64,000 nucleotides of DNA, from positions 1 to 64,000 of the forward strand of contig CAVONY010000043.1 in the NCBI GenBank assembly GCA_963697405.1. Direction: 5' to 3'. The notes under the pieces were generated by a model. It had not been told where the DNA came from. It worked only from the letters and a program-made list of their open reading frames with translations, and did no database searches. Source of the stretch: Desulfosarcina sp963697405 (GTDB lineage: Bacteria; Desulfobacterota; Desulfobacteria; Desulfobacterales; Desulfosarcinaceae). The first letter of the stretch is position 1, and each line of letters opens with the position of its first letter. The translations under genes were made by a program, and so were the position numbers. Below, piece after piece: positions 39,238-48,281 of this stretch.

Positions 39238-39361
39238 ACGGATCCGTAAACCGTCCGATATCTGCGTTACGCTTCATCCCCCGTCACTGCGGCTTACGCA
39301 AAGTACGCCTCGCTCCTTTGGGCTCGCAAGCCCTGATCTCGAACGTTTTACGAATCCGTCG
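39238..39361. repeat. Inverted-repeat element, copy 2 (124 bp)
   Basis: Same length and layout as 23432-23555. Ends are GACGGATCCGTAAACCG and GTTTTACGAATCCGTC; the inside has GATATCTGCGTTACGCTTCA and CCCTGATCTCG. It begins 2 nt after the SDR stop codon and may serve as its transcript end. Confidence 0.75.
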
Positions 39362-39407
39362 GGAACACGATTCTAAAAGAGTCAATGAAGTGTGAGAGGA
39401 GAAAACC

Positions 39408-41396
39408 ATGGCCGATGAAAAGAATAATGGCAAGGAGGCGTCCTTTGACAGCCAAGATCTTGAAGGACTGACCAAGCATGTGAAAGGTCTCCTTGACATT
39501 CGGGATCGTACTTATGGCATCCCACCGAAAACGTATGCGATGTGTTTTGTGGGCAGCGAGGCAGTCGAAACATTGCTGAGAGAAGAGATTGCCAACGACG
39601 AAGCCGATGCATTGCGCATCGGAAACATGATGCTCAATGCCGGCGTGTTTCATCATGTCCAACAGGCGCACCCCTTCGAGAATAAATATCTGTTCTACCG
39701 TTTCGCCTCCGATGAAGACCACGGTAAGGCGGCCCGCAAACCCGATGGCAGCGCCGTCAGATGGGCTGATTTCATGGCGCCGCTCACGTCGGCCGGAGAC
39801 AAGGGCCTCCTGTTACAGCCGTCCGTCCCGGAACGCGACCCGGATTTGGCCGCTATGGCCCAGGAGAACCTGGAGGCTTGTGGTGTAGCGCCGCTGGATG
39901 AACACAACACCAGATTCCTGGATTTACTGCATCCCAAAGCGTGGGTGGACCCGACACCCAAGCCTTCCTACAATCTGGTGGTGATCGGTGCCGGTGCCGG
40001 CGGTTTGGTGTCCGCAGCAGGCGCCGCCGGCGTGGGTGCCAGGGTGGCGCTCATCGAAGCGCACCTGTTGGGCGGGGACTGCCTCACGGTGGGCTGCGTG
40101 CCGTCCAAAGCCTTGCTGCGATGTGCCAAGGCGGCTGCCGCGGTGCGCCATGCATCCCAATACGGCGTCAAGATCAAGGGTGACGTTTCGGTGGATTTTG
40201 GCTTCGTCATGGAACGGTTGCGTCGCCTGCGGGCGGGCATTGCGCCCGTCGACTCGGCTGAACGCTACGCCGATCAGCTGGGCGTAGACCTCTTTATTGG
40301 CAAGGGTGCATTTATCGGCAATAACCGTATCGAAGTCAACGGCAAGACCCTCAAATTTGCCAAAGCGGTGGTGGCCACGGGTGGCACGGCGGCGATCCCC
40401 AATATCCCGGGTCTCAAGGAAGCGCCCTATCTCACCAATGCCACTGTATTCAATTTGACAACATTGCCCCGGCGGTTGGCGGTGATCGGTGCCGGTCCCA
40501 TCGGGATCGAACTGGCCCAGGCGTTCCAGCGCCTCGGCTCGCAAGTATCCGTCTTTTCGCGCAGCGACGCCATTCTACCCAAAGAAGACCCGGACGCGGC
40601 CACGATTGTGGAAAACACGCTGCGCCGGGACGGGGTCACGTTCGTCTACCATGTCAAATTTCGGGGCGTAGAGAGCAACAATGGAAAACCGCCGGTGACC
40701 ATCGTTTGGGACCAGGGCAAAGCGGAACGCAGGCGGGAATTCGACGCCCTGCTAATCGCCACGGGTCGCAAACCCACTGTCGACGGCCTGGGTCTCGAAC
40801 AGGCCGGTGTGGAATACGATGCGCGCATGGGCGTTGTGGTCAACGACAGGCTGCAAACCACCAATCCCGATATTTACGCGGTCGGAGATGTGGCCAGCCG
40901 ATACCAGTTTACGCACATGGCGGACTTCGGGGCCCGCCTGGTGATCCGCAATGCATTGTTTTTCGGCCGTGACAAGTTCTCCAACCTGCTCATCCCGTGG
41001 GCCACTTACACGGACCCCGAAGTGGCGCATGTGGGGCTCTATGAGAAGGACCTCAACGACCGTAACATCGCCTTTGCCACCTTCACGCGGGAATTTGCCG
41101 ATGTCGACCGAGGCATTGTCGACGGTGAGACCGACGGTTTTGTGAAGATCCACGTCAAAAAAGGTACCGACCAGATCCTGGGGGCAACGATCGTCGGCAG
41201 CCATGCCGGCGATATGATCAGTGAGATCACCGTGGCGATGCAGGGCGGCATGGGGCTTGGCAAGCTGGCCAATGTGATCCATCCGTATCCGACGGCGGCC
41301 GAAGCCATTCGCCAATGCGGCGATGCATACAATCGCTCGCGTCTCACGCCGACCGTCAAAGGGTTGTTTAACCATCTCATGGCCTTCAAGCGTTAA
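39408..41396 (+). CDS. DEP domain fused to a MerA-like pyridine nucleotide-disulfide oxidoreductase
   Basis: A 662-residue fusion. Residues about 20-105 form a DEP domain (LTKHVKGLLDIRDRTYGIPP, then FVGSEAVETLLREE), normally a membrane or protein docking module. From about 188 it is a flavin disulfide reductase: NLVVIGAGAGGLVSAAGAA (FAD), LLGGDCLTVGCVPSKALLR with the redox Cys pair C225/C230, RLAVIGAGPIGIELAQAF (NAD(P)), IYAVGDVA, and a dimerisation domain ending IHPYPTAAEAIRQCGDAYNR. It lacks the N-terminal metal-binding domain and the terminal Cys pair of mercuric reductase, so mercury reduction is doubtful. Ribosome binding site GAGAGGAG. Confidence 0.85.
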   Translation: MADEKNNGKEASFDSQDLEGLTKHVKGLLDIRDRTYGIPPKTYAMCFVGSEAVETLLREEIANDEADALRIGNMMLNAGVFHHVQQAHPFENKYLFYRFASDEDHGKAARKPDGSAVRWADFMAPLTSAGDKGLLLQPSVPERDPDLAAMAQENLEACGVAPLDEHNTRFLDLLHPKAWVDPTPKPSYNLVVIGAGAGGLVSAAGAAGVGARVALIEAHLLGGDCLTVGCVPSKALLRCAKAAAAVRHASQYGVKIKGDVSVDFGFVMERLRRLRAGIAPVDSAERYADQLGVDLFIGKGAFIGNNRIEVNGKTLKFAKAVVATGGTAAIPNIPGLKEAPYLTNATVFNLTTLPRRLAVIGAGPIGIELAQAFQRLGSQVSVFSRSDAILPKEDPDAATIVENTLRRDGVTFVYHVKFRGVESNNGKPPVTIVWDQGKAERRREFDALLIATGRKPTVDGLGLEQAGVEYDARMGVVVNDRLQTTNPDIYAVGDVASRYQFTHMADFGARLVIRNALFFGRDKFSNLLIPWATYTDPEVAHVGLYEKDLNDRNIAFATFTREFADVDRGIVDGETDGFVKIHVKKGTDQILGATIVGSHAGDMISEITVAMQGGMGLGKLANVIHPYPTAAEAIRQCGDAYNRSRLTPTVKGLFNHLMAFKR

Positions 41397-41482
41397 AAAG
41401 ACCTGGTGACGGGCCGTCTGCATCTCCTATATCAGCGGGCTGAAGCGATGCCAGTCTACTTGAGCATTCCACGCCTGATGCA

Positions 41483-42355
41483 TCAATCATTCAACAGGCC
41501 CTGGATTTCCCGATGGTAACCCAGGTACCTCTCCAGCGTCCGATCGTTCTTCCCGTACTTGGGAATGCTCTGCAGGATTTCCTCGAAGCGATCTTCGGCT
41601 TCTTTTTCCGATTTAATCGCCACGATTCCATCCGTGATGATATCCACCAGGCGGTCGGCGTAGATGATGATGCGCTCCTCCAGGGTACCCAGGGTGTAAT
41701 CTTTGACCGGCAGTCCCAATTCGACCGCTTCTTCGGCACTGAGCCCGCCGCGGATATGTTTTTCCATCACCGCGGTGACGTCAGCGGGAAGCCCTAAGGT
41801 TGCACCCATCTGTGCGCCCAGCTGGCCGTGCTCGATGTCGTGGGTTTTGGCCTTGCCCAGATCGTGGAAAAGGGCGCCGCGCCCGACCAGCTCCATATCC
41901 AGGTCCGCGCGGGTCCGGCCGGCGATCTCCAGGGCCTTTTCAGCCACCTTGACACTGTGGGCGATATCTGCTTCCGAGACGCCGGCCTTGCGCAGCAGGT
42001 CGACGTCAGCGGGTTGAATCGTATAGGGCGTCGTCAGGACGGCCTGGACGGGTTGACCGTTATCGATCCAGGCCTTGAGCCCGCCTTCCACCCATACCGC
42101 ATCGAGGCCCTCCTGGCGCAGCCGGTCAACCGATGATTGGCTGACCGGTCCGCCCTTGACGCAGTAGAGAACGATGGGGCGGTCCGAAGGCAGATCCTTG
42201 ACCCAGCCGTCGATATTTTCGGGATCGCACCACCTGGCACCCGCGATCGTCTGCGGGTTGGCAGCGTAGTCCGCCCTGCGACGCACATCGAGAAGTAAAG
42301 GCGCATCTCTGGCACCGAGCATGTTATTCAAGGTTTTGGTGTCGATGGATTTCAT
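41483..42355 (-). CDS. Rhodanese-HD domain fusion protein
   Basis: A 290-residue protein. Residues 1-105 are a rhodanese domain: LLLDVRRRADYAA and active-site loop VLYCVKGGPVSQSS, whose Cys would carry a persulfide. Residues about 130-250 are an HD domain with VAEKALEIA, LFHDLGK (HD metal ligands) and HIRGG. This suggests a sulfur-linked or regulatory phosphohydrolase, substrate unknown. It is the last gene of the chr operon, with AGGAGAAAA upstream of the ATG and 29 nt after chrA. Confidence 0.85.
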   Translation of the reverse strand: MKSIDTKTLNNMLGARDAPLLLDVRRRADYAANPQTIAGARWCDPENIDGWVKDLPSDRPIVLYCVKGGPVSQSSVDRLRQEGLDAVWVEGGLKAWIDNGQPVQAVLTTPYTIQPADVDLLRKAGVSEADIAHSVKVAEKALEIAGRTRADLDMELVGRGALFHDLGKAKTHDIEHGQLGAQMGATLGLPADVTAVMEKHIRGGLSAEEAVELGLPVKDYTLGTLEERIIIYADRLVDIITDGIVAIKSEKEAEDRFEEILQSIPKYGKNDRTLERYLGYHREIQGLLND

Positions 42356-42384
42356 GATGCTATTTTCTCCTGTTGGTTGGATGG

Positions 42385-43701
42385 TTAAATCACCATTTTC
42401 CAGACCACACCCGCCGCCGCCCCGATGGGCACCAGGTACTGAATGGGGAAATGGAATTTCTGAAGCAGCACCAGCGAGACGACGGCAGCAACCAGGGCAA
42501 ACCCGTCGATCCCGGTTTGGGGCAGGATCACCTTGTAGCCGAACCAGACGGCCAGGTTCAGGATCACACCCACCACGGCGGCGGTGACCCCGGTAAGCGC
42601 GGCCTGGATGCGCGGGTTGCCGGCCATGGCCTCGATGAAGGGCGCGCCGGCAAATATGAAAAAAAAGCAGGGCAGAAAGGTGACGTAGGTCGTGATCAGG
42701 GCGCCGAGAACGCCGGCGGTCAGCGGGGTGAGATCCCCGGGCAGGTTCCAGGCCCCCACGAAGCCCACGTACTGGGTCACCATGATCAGCGGGCCGGGGG
42801 TCGATTCGGCCAGACCGAGCCCGATGAGCATCTGCTCGGTGCTGAGCCAGCTGTTGCCCACGGCGAAATCAGTGATGTAGGCCAGCACGGCATAGGCACC
42901 ACCGAAGGTGACGAAGGCGGCCTTGGTGAAAAAAAAGGCGATTCGGGTCAAGGTGTCCTCGAACCCGCGCAATCCCCATACGCCGCCCACCACCAGGGCC
43001 CACAGTCCAAAGCAGATGCAAAAGACCCGCACGACATGGATGAAAGAGGGCGCGACGTTTTTCTGGCCGTTGACGGTTTCAGCGTCGACCAGGCATTCGC
43101 GGGTCTGGACATTAAAGGTGCCTTTGCAGAAGACTTGCGGCAGCCCGCGCTGAAGGAGCAGCCCGCCTGCCGCCGCTCCGGCCACAATCAAGGGAAAGGG
43201 GACTTTCAAGAAGAAGATGGCGACGAAGGCCAGGGCGGCAAAGAGATAGAGCAGGCGATGCTTGAGTGCCTTCTTGCCGATGCGCAGCACCGCCTCGATC
43301 ACAACGGCCACCACCACCGGCTGGATGCCGTAGAAAGCGGCGGCCACCGCCGGAATATCGATGTGGGCCACGGCCAGGTAGCTTAACAGCAGCATGATGA
43401 AAATTGAAGGGATCACGAAAAGCGCCCCGGCGACGACGCCGCCCACGGTTCCATGCAGCCGCCAGCCAATATAGGTGGCCAACTGCTGGGCCTCGGGTCC
43501 GGGCAGCAGCATGCAGAAATTGAGCGCCCGAAGAAACTGGTTCTCACCGATCCACTTCCGCCGCTCCACCACCTCCTGGTGCATGATGGCGATCTGGCCG
43601 GCCGGCCCACCGAAGCTGATAAAGCCCAGCTTGGTCCAAAATTTTAATGCTTCATTGAAAGATACCGCTGTGGAAGGTTCTGAATTCGATTGCGTTGTCA
43701 T
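42385..43701 (-). CDS. chrA: Chromate transporter
   Basis: A 438-residue CHR-family exporter with two homologous halves. The first half has FWTKLGFISFGGPAGQIAIMHQEVV and LNFCMLLPGPEAQQLATYIGW; the second has FFTKAAFVTFGGAYAVLAYI and LGLAESTPGPLIMVTQYVGF, the duplicated GGP and PGP motifs of ChrA. It removes chromate from the cytoplasm using the proton motive force. The ATG at 43701 overlaps the stop of the preceding MFS gene (ATGA); the longer upstream frame is not credible. Confidence 0.93.
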   Translation of the reverse strand: MTTQSNSEPSTAVSFNEALKFWTKLGFISFGGPAGQIAIMHQEVVERRKWIGENQFLRALNFCMLLPGPEAQQLATYIGWRLHGTVGGVVAGALFVIPSIFIMLLLSYLAVAHIDIPAVAAAFYGIQPVVVAVVIEAVLRIGKKALKHRLLYLFAALAFVAIFFLKVPFPLIVAGAAAGGLLLQRGLPQVFCKGTFNVQTRECLVDAETVNGQKNVAPSFIHVVRVFCICFGLWALVVGGVWGLRGFEDTLTRIAFFFTKAAFVTFGGAYAVLAYITDFAVGNSWLSTEQMLIGLGLAESTPGPLIMVTQYVGFVGAWNLPGDLTPLTAGVLGALITTYVTFLPCFFFIFAGAPFIEAMAGNPRIQAALTGVTAAVVGVILNLAVWFGYKVILPQTGIDGFALVAAVVSLVLLQKFHFPIQYLVPIGAAAGVVWKMVI

Positions 43702-44963
43702 GCACTCTCCTTGGCATTTACAGGCACCTGGATATCGCGGCCGAAAATCGCAAAACCCAGGGTGCCGATGATCCCGAAAACGAATGCCGTAACCAGGTTC
43801 GTTTCCGGGCTGATTTGCCATAAAAACGCCCCGCCCAGAGCGGCGAAAGCGACGAACACATCCCGGATCAGATAGTAGAGCCCGAACATCCCGGCTTTGC
43901 AGCCCTCCGGTGAGAGATCCATGATCAGGGACTTGCGCGTGGGCTCACCGAACTCCTTGAGCCCGCGCAGGACAAACGCCACGAGCAGCCATTCGAAAGA
44001 GTGACTGAAAAGCAGCACCAGCGGAAACAGGGTGAAAAAGACAAAGGTGACCAGCACGAAGGGCTTTTTGGTGCTGCGGTCGGCCAGGTAGGCCACCGGG
44101 ATGTAAATCAAAACCGCCGTAGCCATTTCGATGGTCGTCAGCAAACCGAACTGCAGCGCCGATACCGGTGCCGTAATCACCTTCATGCTCCAGACGACCA
44201 CGAAGGCGTATGGGATCTGCTCGCAGAACCGGATGAGAATGTCGGTGACCAACAGCCCCTTCATGGCCGGGTTCATCAGCCGGAGCAGTTTCAACGGATT
44301 TTTCTCCGGCGTCAGACGGCAGGCATTTTCTGAAGATACCGCATCCGGCGTGTCGTCTTCGATCATGCGCTGTTGCAGGAAAAGCGCCACGATGGACATG
44401 ATCAGGGCCACGCCGAAGGCCAGTCGAACACCGTCACGCTCGCCCCATATGCCGATGAACAACCCGCCGAGCAGGGGCCCGAGTGCCATGGGGATGCGGC
44501 GCACCAGCGAATGCATGGTTACCCCCATGGTGCGTTTATGGGTCGGCAGGACCTTGTACATCAGGCTCATGGTGGCCGGCAGCGATATGGCCGACCATGA
44601 GATAAAAAGCACCGCCCCGACCAGCACCGCCTGCCAGGCCGGGACCATGATCACCAGGGCGAACCCGGACATGGCCACCAGGTTGAAGATCAGCAGCGAG
44701 CGCTTGGTGCCCAGGCGGTCGGACAGGTAGCCGCCGGGAAATGAGTAGAGGGCCGACAGCAGGTTGTCCATGGCCTGAAGAAGACCGATGGCCAGCACGC
44801 CACCGCCCAGGGCCAGCATGTAAATGGGCAGAAAGCGTTCGGCCATGCGTTCGCCCATGCCCACCAATACCACCATGGCCAGCACGCCGACGGTGCTGCG
44901 CTGCAGGGCGAGGAAACCGGCGATTCCGGCGGTGCCGCCCGTTATGCGTTCACGAATGGCCAT
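43698..44963 (-). CDS. MFS transporter of the chr operon
   Basis: A 421-residue major facilitator with about 12 helices. Typical loop motifs are GGYLSDRLGTKRSLL near residue 77 and VAYLADRSTKKPFVL near 285. The substrate is unknown. Its position between chrB and chrA, with a 4-nt overlap with chrA and 21 nt from chrB, indicates a role in chromate or oxyanion export. Confidence 0.88.
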   Translation of the reverse strand: MAIRERITGGTAGIAGFLALQRSTVGVLAMVVLVGMGERMAERFLPIYMLALGGGVLAIGLLQAMDNLLSALYSFPGGYLSDRLGTKRSLLIFNLVAMSGFALVIMVPAWQAVLVGAVLFISWSAISLPATMSLMYKVLPTHKRTMGVTMHSLVRRIPMALGPLLGGLFIGIWGERDGVRLAFGVALIMSIVALFLQQRMIEDDTPDAVSSENACRLTPEKNPLKLLRLMNPAMKGLLVTDILIRFCEQIPYAFVVVWSMKVITAPVSALQFGLLTTIEMATAVLIYIPVAYLADRSTKKPFVLVTFVFFTLFPLVLLFSHSFEWLLVAFVLRGLKEFGEPTRKSLIMDLSPEGCKAGMFGLYYLIRDVFVAFAALGGAFLWQISPETNLVTAFVFGIIGTLGFAIFGRDIQVPVNAKESA

Positions 44964-44984
44964 GGTGGGTTTCCTATACGATCG

Positions 44985-45965
44985 TCAGGATGCCTGCTTC
45001 CCCTTATGTCCGTGGAAATAGGCATACAGGTTTTCAATCAGTTGCATCCCCAGTGTCATGCGCTGGTCATCATCCGGCTGGGATGCGGCCAGGCCGGTCA
45101 ACAGGGCGTTGAACCCGGCCGTTTCTGCCAGGTCGTATCGGGTGTCCTTCAGGTCGATGTCGTGAACCACCTCGGCCAGATGGACAAGCCCCCGATCCTG
45201 GAGCCCAAAGCGCTGGACCATCACCTCAAAAGTGCAGCGATCTCCCTCGTGGGTGTACTCGCCGTCGAACATATCGAAGCGGATCTGGTCGGGCTCGGGG
45301 GTATGCGTGTCTGCATCAACGAATTTGAAAACAGCTGACCTGTCCACAAAACGCCGGATCAGCCAACCGCAGGCGATACGGTCCACAAAAAGGTTTTTAC
45401 GCGTTACCCAGGTTTTGCCGCGCAGGCCGTCGAGCGTGTGCATGGCGGCATTTTCATTGGACGACTGCCCGGACAGGCGTGCCGCCAGGTTCTGGATTAA
45501 TATTTCAGCCGTCCCGCGCTCCGGGGCCTGGAAAAAATCGATGGCCGCCACCTCGTCGAAACGTCGCTGCAGCTTCGATACTTGCGCCGCACCCTTGACC
45601 GCCGGGTCCTGGGGGTCGACCTCTCCGGCTGACCAGTCGGTGAGCAGGGTGTTCGCATCCTGGACGATCTTTTGATAATCCGACTGGCGTGCCGCCTGAA
45701 ACAGGGCGATGACCTGTTCATCGGTCAGCCCCTCCACAAAGCGCACGTCGCCGATGGATCCGTCACCCCCACCGGCAACAATCTCCTTGAGCGTCCAGCT
45801 CAAATCCTCCTGTGACTGCTCTGAACAGGGCATGACATATACCGACTGTTTGATGGCAACGGCCCCTACCTGCTGCAACCGCCGCCAGATTTTAACCCTG
45901 AGCGCGTTTGGCTTGGGGGGAATCTGGTGAATCAACAACAGCCAATTTTTACTTTGCTGGGACAC
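44985..45965 (-). CDS. chrB: Chromate resistance protein ChrB
   Basis: A 326-residue ChrB protein. The N-terminal part starts NWLLLIHQIPPKPNALRVKIWRRLQQVGAVAIKQSVYVMP, the diagnostic ChrB opening, and the C-terminal half has WVTRKNLFVDRIACGWLIRRFVD and FDMFDGEYTHEGDRCTFEVM. ChrB proteins sense chromate and control the chr operon. GTG 45965 is chosen because GGAGG lies 7 nt upstream; an ATG at 45980 has no ribosome binding site. First gene of chrB-MFS-chrA-rhodanese/HD. Confidence 0.92.
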   Translation of the reverse strand: MSQQSKNWLLLIHQIPPKPNALRVKIWRRLQQVGAVAIKQSVYVMPCSEQSQEDLSWTLKEIVAGGGDGSIGDVRFVEGLTDEQVIALFQAARQSDYQKIVQDANTLLTDWSAGEVDPQDPAVKGAAQVSKLQRRFDEVAAIDFFQAPERGTAEILIQNLAARLSGQSSNENAAMHTLDGLRGKTWVTRKNLFVDRIACGWLIRRFVDRSAVFKFVDADTHTPEPDQIRFDMFDGEYTHEGDRCTFEVMVQRFGLQDRGLVHLAEVVHDIDLKDTRYDLAETAGFNALLTGLAASQPDDDQRMTLGMQLIENLYAYFHGHKGKQAS

Positions 45966-46000
45966 CACGCCGACCTCCATATCAGTTGTTACGCAAAAAA

Positions 46001-46025
46001 TGTATCAACTGTTACATTTTGTCAA
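46001..46025 (-). promoter_or_regulatory. chr operon promoter with an overlapping inverted repeat
   Basis: On the minus strand TTGACA (46025-46020) is a good -35, followed after 15 nt by TACATT. TGTAACAGTTGATACA (46016-46001) overlaps the spacer and is an imperfect inverted repeat (TGTAaCA/TGaTACA). A GTAACAACTGATA direct repeat follows downstream. The layout suits repression by ChrB. Confidence 0.5.
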
Positions 46026-46071
46026 GTGCGGCGGGTGCGTTTTCTCAGCGACACACTCGGAAAAATTATAG

Positions 46072-46180
46072 GATGAGTTTGGTGCACGAGGTCATTCTGT
46101 GGGCCGGCCCTGTGAATTATGCCGCCGGCAAAGGGGGGGGGCATGCTCATGATGAAAAGTATCGTCCAGAAGGATACACG
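46072..46180 (+). pseudogene. Fragment duplicated from the glucose-dehydrogenase-like SDR gene
   Basis: About 100 bp, beginning ATGAGTTTGGTGCACGAGG, match 38880-38981 of the SDR gene closely, including GCATGCTCATGATGAAAAGT near the end, with scattered substitutions and a length change in a G run. The catalytic YAASK has become YAAGK. The rest of the gene is absent. Confidence 0.85.
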
Positions 46181-46355
46181 TAAGACAACGTATCTGCTCG
46201 GGAAAGGTCGTCAAGGCCTTTCATCGATGGTTATCATTTCTTTTTGGTTTCCAATTAGGACCTGAAGTGAGAGGGGCGCGGTCAGCGATATTACCTGAAT
46301 ACCGCAGCGGGTCTCCGCGTCCTCAACACGGGTTGGCTGGCGCTTCTGGATTCAA
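46181..46355. other. Spacer, nothing recognised
   Basis: No supported gene or structure between the SDR fragment and mscL. Confidence 0.35.
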
Positions 46356-46757
46356 CTATTTCTGTTGAAGAATGTCCCGTATCTCCGTTAGCAGGGTTTC
46401 TTCTTTTGAGGGTGCCGGAGGTTCTTCTGGCGTTTCCTCCTCTTCTTTCTTCAGCGAATTCATCGCCTTGATTGCCATGAAAATCGCAAAGGCGATGATC
46501 ATGAAATCAAGAACAGTTTGAATGAATGCACCGTAATTAATTGTGACCGCAGCGACGTCACCCACTGCTTCTTTAATGACGATCGCAAGGTTTGAGAAAT
46601 CGACGCCACCGATGAGAAGCCCAATCGGGGGCATAATGACATCGGCAACAAATGAAGATACGATCTTCCCGAACGCACCTCCTACGATGATACCCACAGC
46701 CATGTCGACAACATTGCCTCGCATTGCAAATGCCTTGAATTCTTGTATCATACCCAT
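46356..46757 (-). CDS. mscL: Large-conductance mechanosensitive channel
   Basis: A 133-residue pentameric channel protein that opens at high membrane tension to release osmolytes. It begins IQEFKAFAMRGNVVDMAVGIIVGGAFGKIVSSFVADVIMPPIG, the conserved first helix, and has a second helix, VLDFMIIAFAIFMAIKAMNSL, then a charged C-terminal helix rich in Glu and Pro. Length is typical. It stands alone, with a small lipoprotein gene upstream on the same strand. Confidence 0.96.
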   Translation of the reverse strand: MGMIQEFKAFAMRGNVVDMAVGIIVGGAFGKIVSSFVADVIMPPIGLLIGGVDFSNLAIVIKEAVGDVAAVTINYGAFIQTVLDFMIIAFAIFMAIKAMNSLKKEEEETPEEPPAPSKEETLLTEIRDILQQK

Positions 46758-46835
46758 AAATCCATCTCCTTGACCATCTCGTACTCGGCCGGAATGCTGA
46801 TGGTTCGTTTCTGGGCCGGCTCGAGCACCACCCGT

Positions 46836-47054
46836 TTATTGACGGTCTTTTTCGCTGTTTTCTTTGGCCAGCATGCTGATCTGATTCTCATTCTTTGTGT
46901 TTTCGCTGGCCAATTGGCGGATCTCGTTATCTTTCTCGTTCAATTCCTTTTGCAAACTGCTCAGTTCGGGCGGGGTGTTATGGGAACAGCCGACCCAGAA
47001 GGAAAATGTAGCGAGAAGCAAGACAGTAAAAATTCTATACGCATTTGGTTTCAT
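46836..47054 (-). CDS. Small lipoprotein with a coiled coil
   Basis: A 72-residue exported lipoprotein. The signal sequence (RIFTVLLLATFSFWVGC) ends at lipobox Cys23. The mature part is a heptad-rich charged helix (LSSLQKELNEKDNEIRQLA, repeated with EN/EKD), probably a trimeric or dimeric coiled coil like Lpp-type or peptidoglycan-spanning proteins. The ATG at 47054 has GGAGG upstream and is preferred to a GTG two codons earlier. Its function is unknown. Confidence 0.7.
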   Translation of the reverse strand: MKPNAYRIFTVLLLATFSFWVGCSHNTPPELSSLQKELNEKDNEIRQLASENTKNENQISMLAKENSEKDRQ

Positions 47055-47435
47055 ATCCACCTCCAGAAGGTTTCGTTAGGTGTTGATGGGTAAGGCACGG
47101 TTAATGACCTTCCGCGTATCTAAGCAACAGGTTTGCCAACATTGACGGGTTAAGGGGAATGTTGACCAAAGCTTCCGAAATGATGAGGGAAAATATTATT
47201 GAAAGGAAATGGAACCGCCTCAAACCTCTCGGCTGACCGTGGGATTTGCCGCAGGTAATTGGTCATATGGCGCACACGGCACGGTGGGGAAAGTCGACGG
47301 ATTATCCGACGGGCACTTGCATAGAGGGGTTGGAAAGGCGAGAAAAGGCAACCCTGGAATGATTGCCCGGCGTATATCGGACGGGATGCCGACGCTGCAA
47401 GGCCGGCAAATGGTCGAATACGTGAGACAGCGTAA
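47055..47435. other. Spacer, nothing recognised
   Basis: No supported gene; open frames on both strands lack ribosome binding sites and motifs. Confidence 0.35.
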
Positions 47436-48281
47436 TCATTCGGCGAGTATGTTTTCGTAGCGCCTGGCGACAACCTGCAAGACCGAGTGCTCTACCGCAT
47501 GGTAAAGCACCTCCTTGCTGCCTCTATGTTTGGCGAGGGTTCGAATGGTCCGGCTTTTCTTCGGCAGAAATTCCAGAAGCGCTTTCACGGCATCGGCCTT
47601 TACCGCGCAGCTCGCGTTTTTTAGAATATGCGTTCGATCGGACGCGGTATCCTGGTAGGCCAGCATTGATCTGACGACACCGACCACTTCCCCGGTTAAA
47701 TTCATCAAGGGCCCGCCGCTGTTGCCGTGTCGAACAGAAACAGTGGTACGGTAGCTGGCATCATCCTCGCCCGTGCCGCTTAATCCGCAAATTCTGCCAA
47801 TAGATCGCTTGGGTTTCCGGGTTGGCATTTCTTCAATGGGAAATCCTACGGTAAACACGCGTGTATCCAGGTTAGACCGGGAATCGGCCAGCGGGAGGGC
47901 CGGCGGCAGATCCTGCGCATCGGCCACTTCCAGAAAAGCGATGTCATGCAATTCGTCCAGTAGGACCGGCCAGGCAATCAAGTTCCTGCCGGCCTGATCG
48001 ATCAACGTGATGGATTCGGCATCCGAAACTACGTGGTTATTGGTGACCAGATAACCGCAGGCGAGCGGCCACGCAGTCCCGATTGATTCGGTGACAATAA
48101 CAACGGCGGAGGTTTCGTGATTTTCCTCACCGCCTCGATTCTTTTCGAGATTGGACGGGCATGGCGATTCCGGCGGGCGGATGGCGCTTGCCTCGGAGCG
48201 ACTTGCAGGAAGACCTGCGCCGATCAACACCCAGACCAGATAAAAAATTACGATATTATACGGGTTGCAAACTTTCCGCAT
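47436..48281 (-). CDS. Secreted trypsin-like serine protease
   Basis: A 281-residue protein with an N-terminal signal peptide (VIFYLVWVLIGAGLPASRSEA) and a trypsin-2-like domain. The triad is visible: His in LVTNNHVVSD (near residue 83), Asp in LHDIAFLEVAD (near 110) and Ser in GNSGGPL (near 187). There is no PDZ domain, unlike DegP. It would act in the periplasm or outside. A helical basic tail follows the protease domain. No operon partner is evident. Confidence 0.85.
   Translation of the reverse strand: MRKVCNPYNIVIFYLVWVLIGAGLPASRSEASAIRPPESPCPSNLEKNRGGEENHETSAVVIVTESIGTAWPLACGYLVTNNHVVSDAESITLIDQAGRNLIAWPVLLDELHDIAFLEVADAQDLPPALPLADSRSNLDTRVFTVGFPIEEMPTRKPKRSIGRICGLSGTGEDDASYRTTVSVRHGNSGGPLMNLTGEVVGVVRSMLAYQDTASDRTHILKNASCAVKADAVKALLEFLPKKSRTIRTLAKHRGSKEVLYHAVEHSVLQVVARRYENILAE

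Noticed and set aside
39408..41396. Reading the DEP-flavoprotein as mercuric reductase coupled to hgcAB
   Set aside because: It has the redox Cys pair common to the whole disulfide reductase family but no HMA domain and no C-terminal Cys pair, and it is 20 kb from hgcAB.
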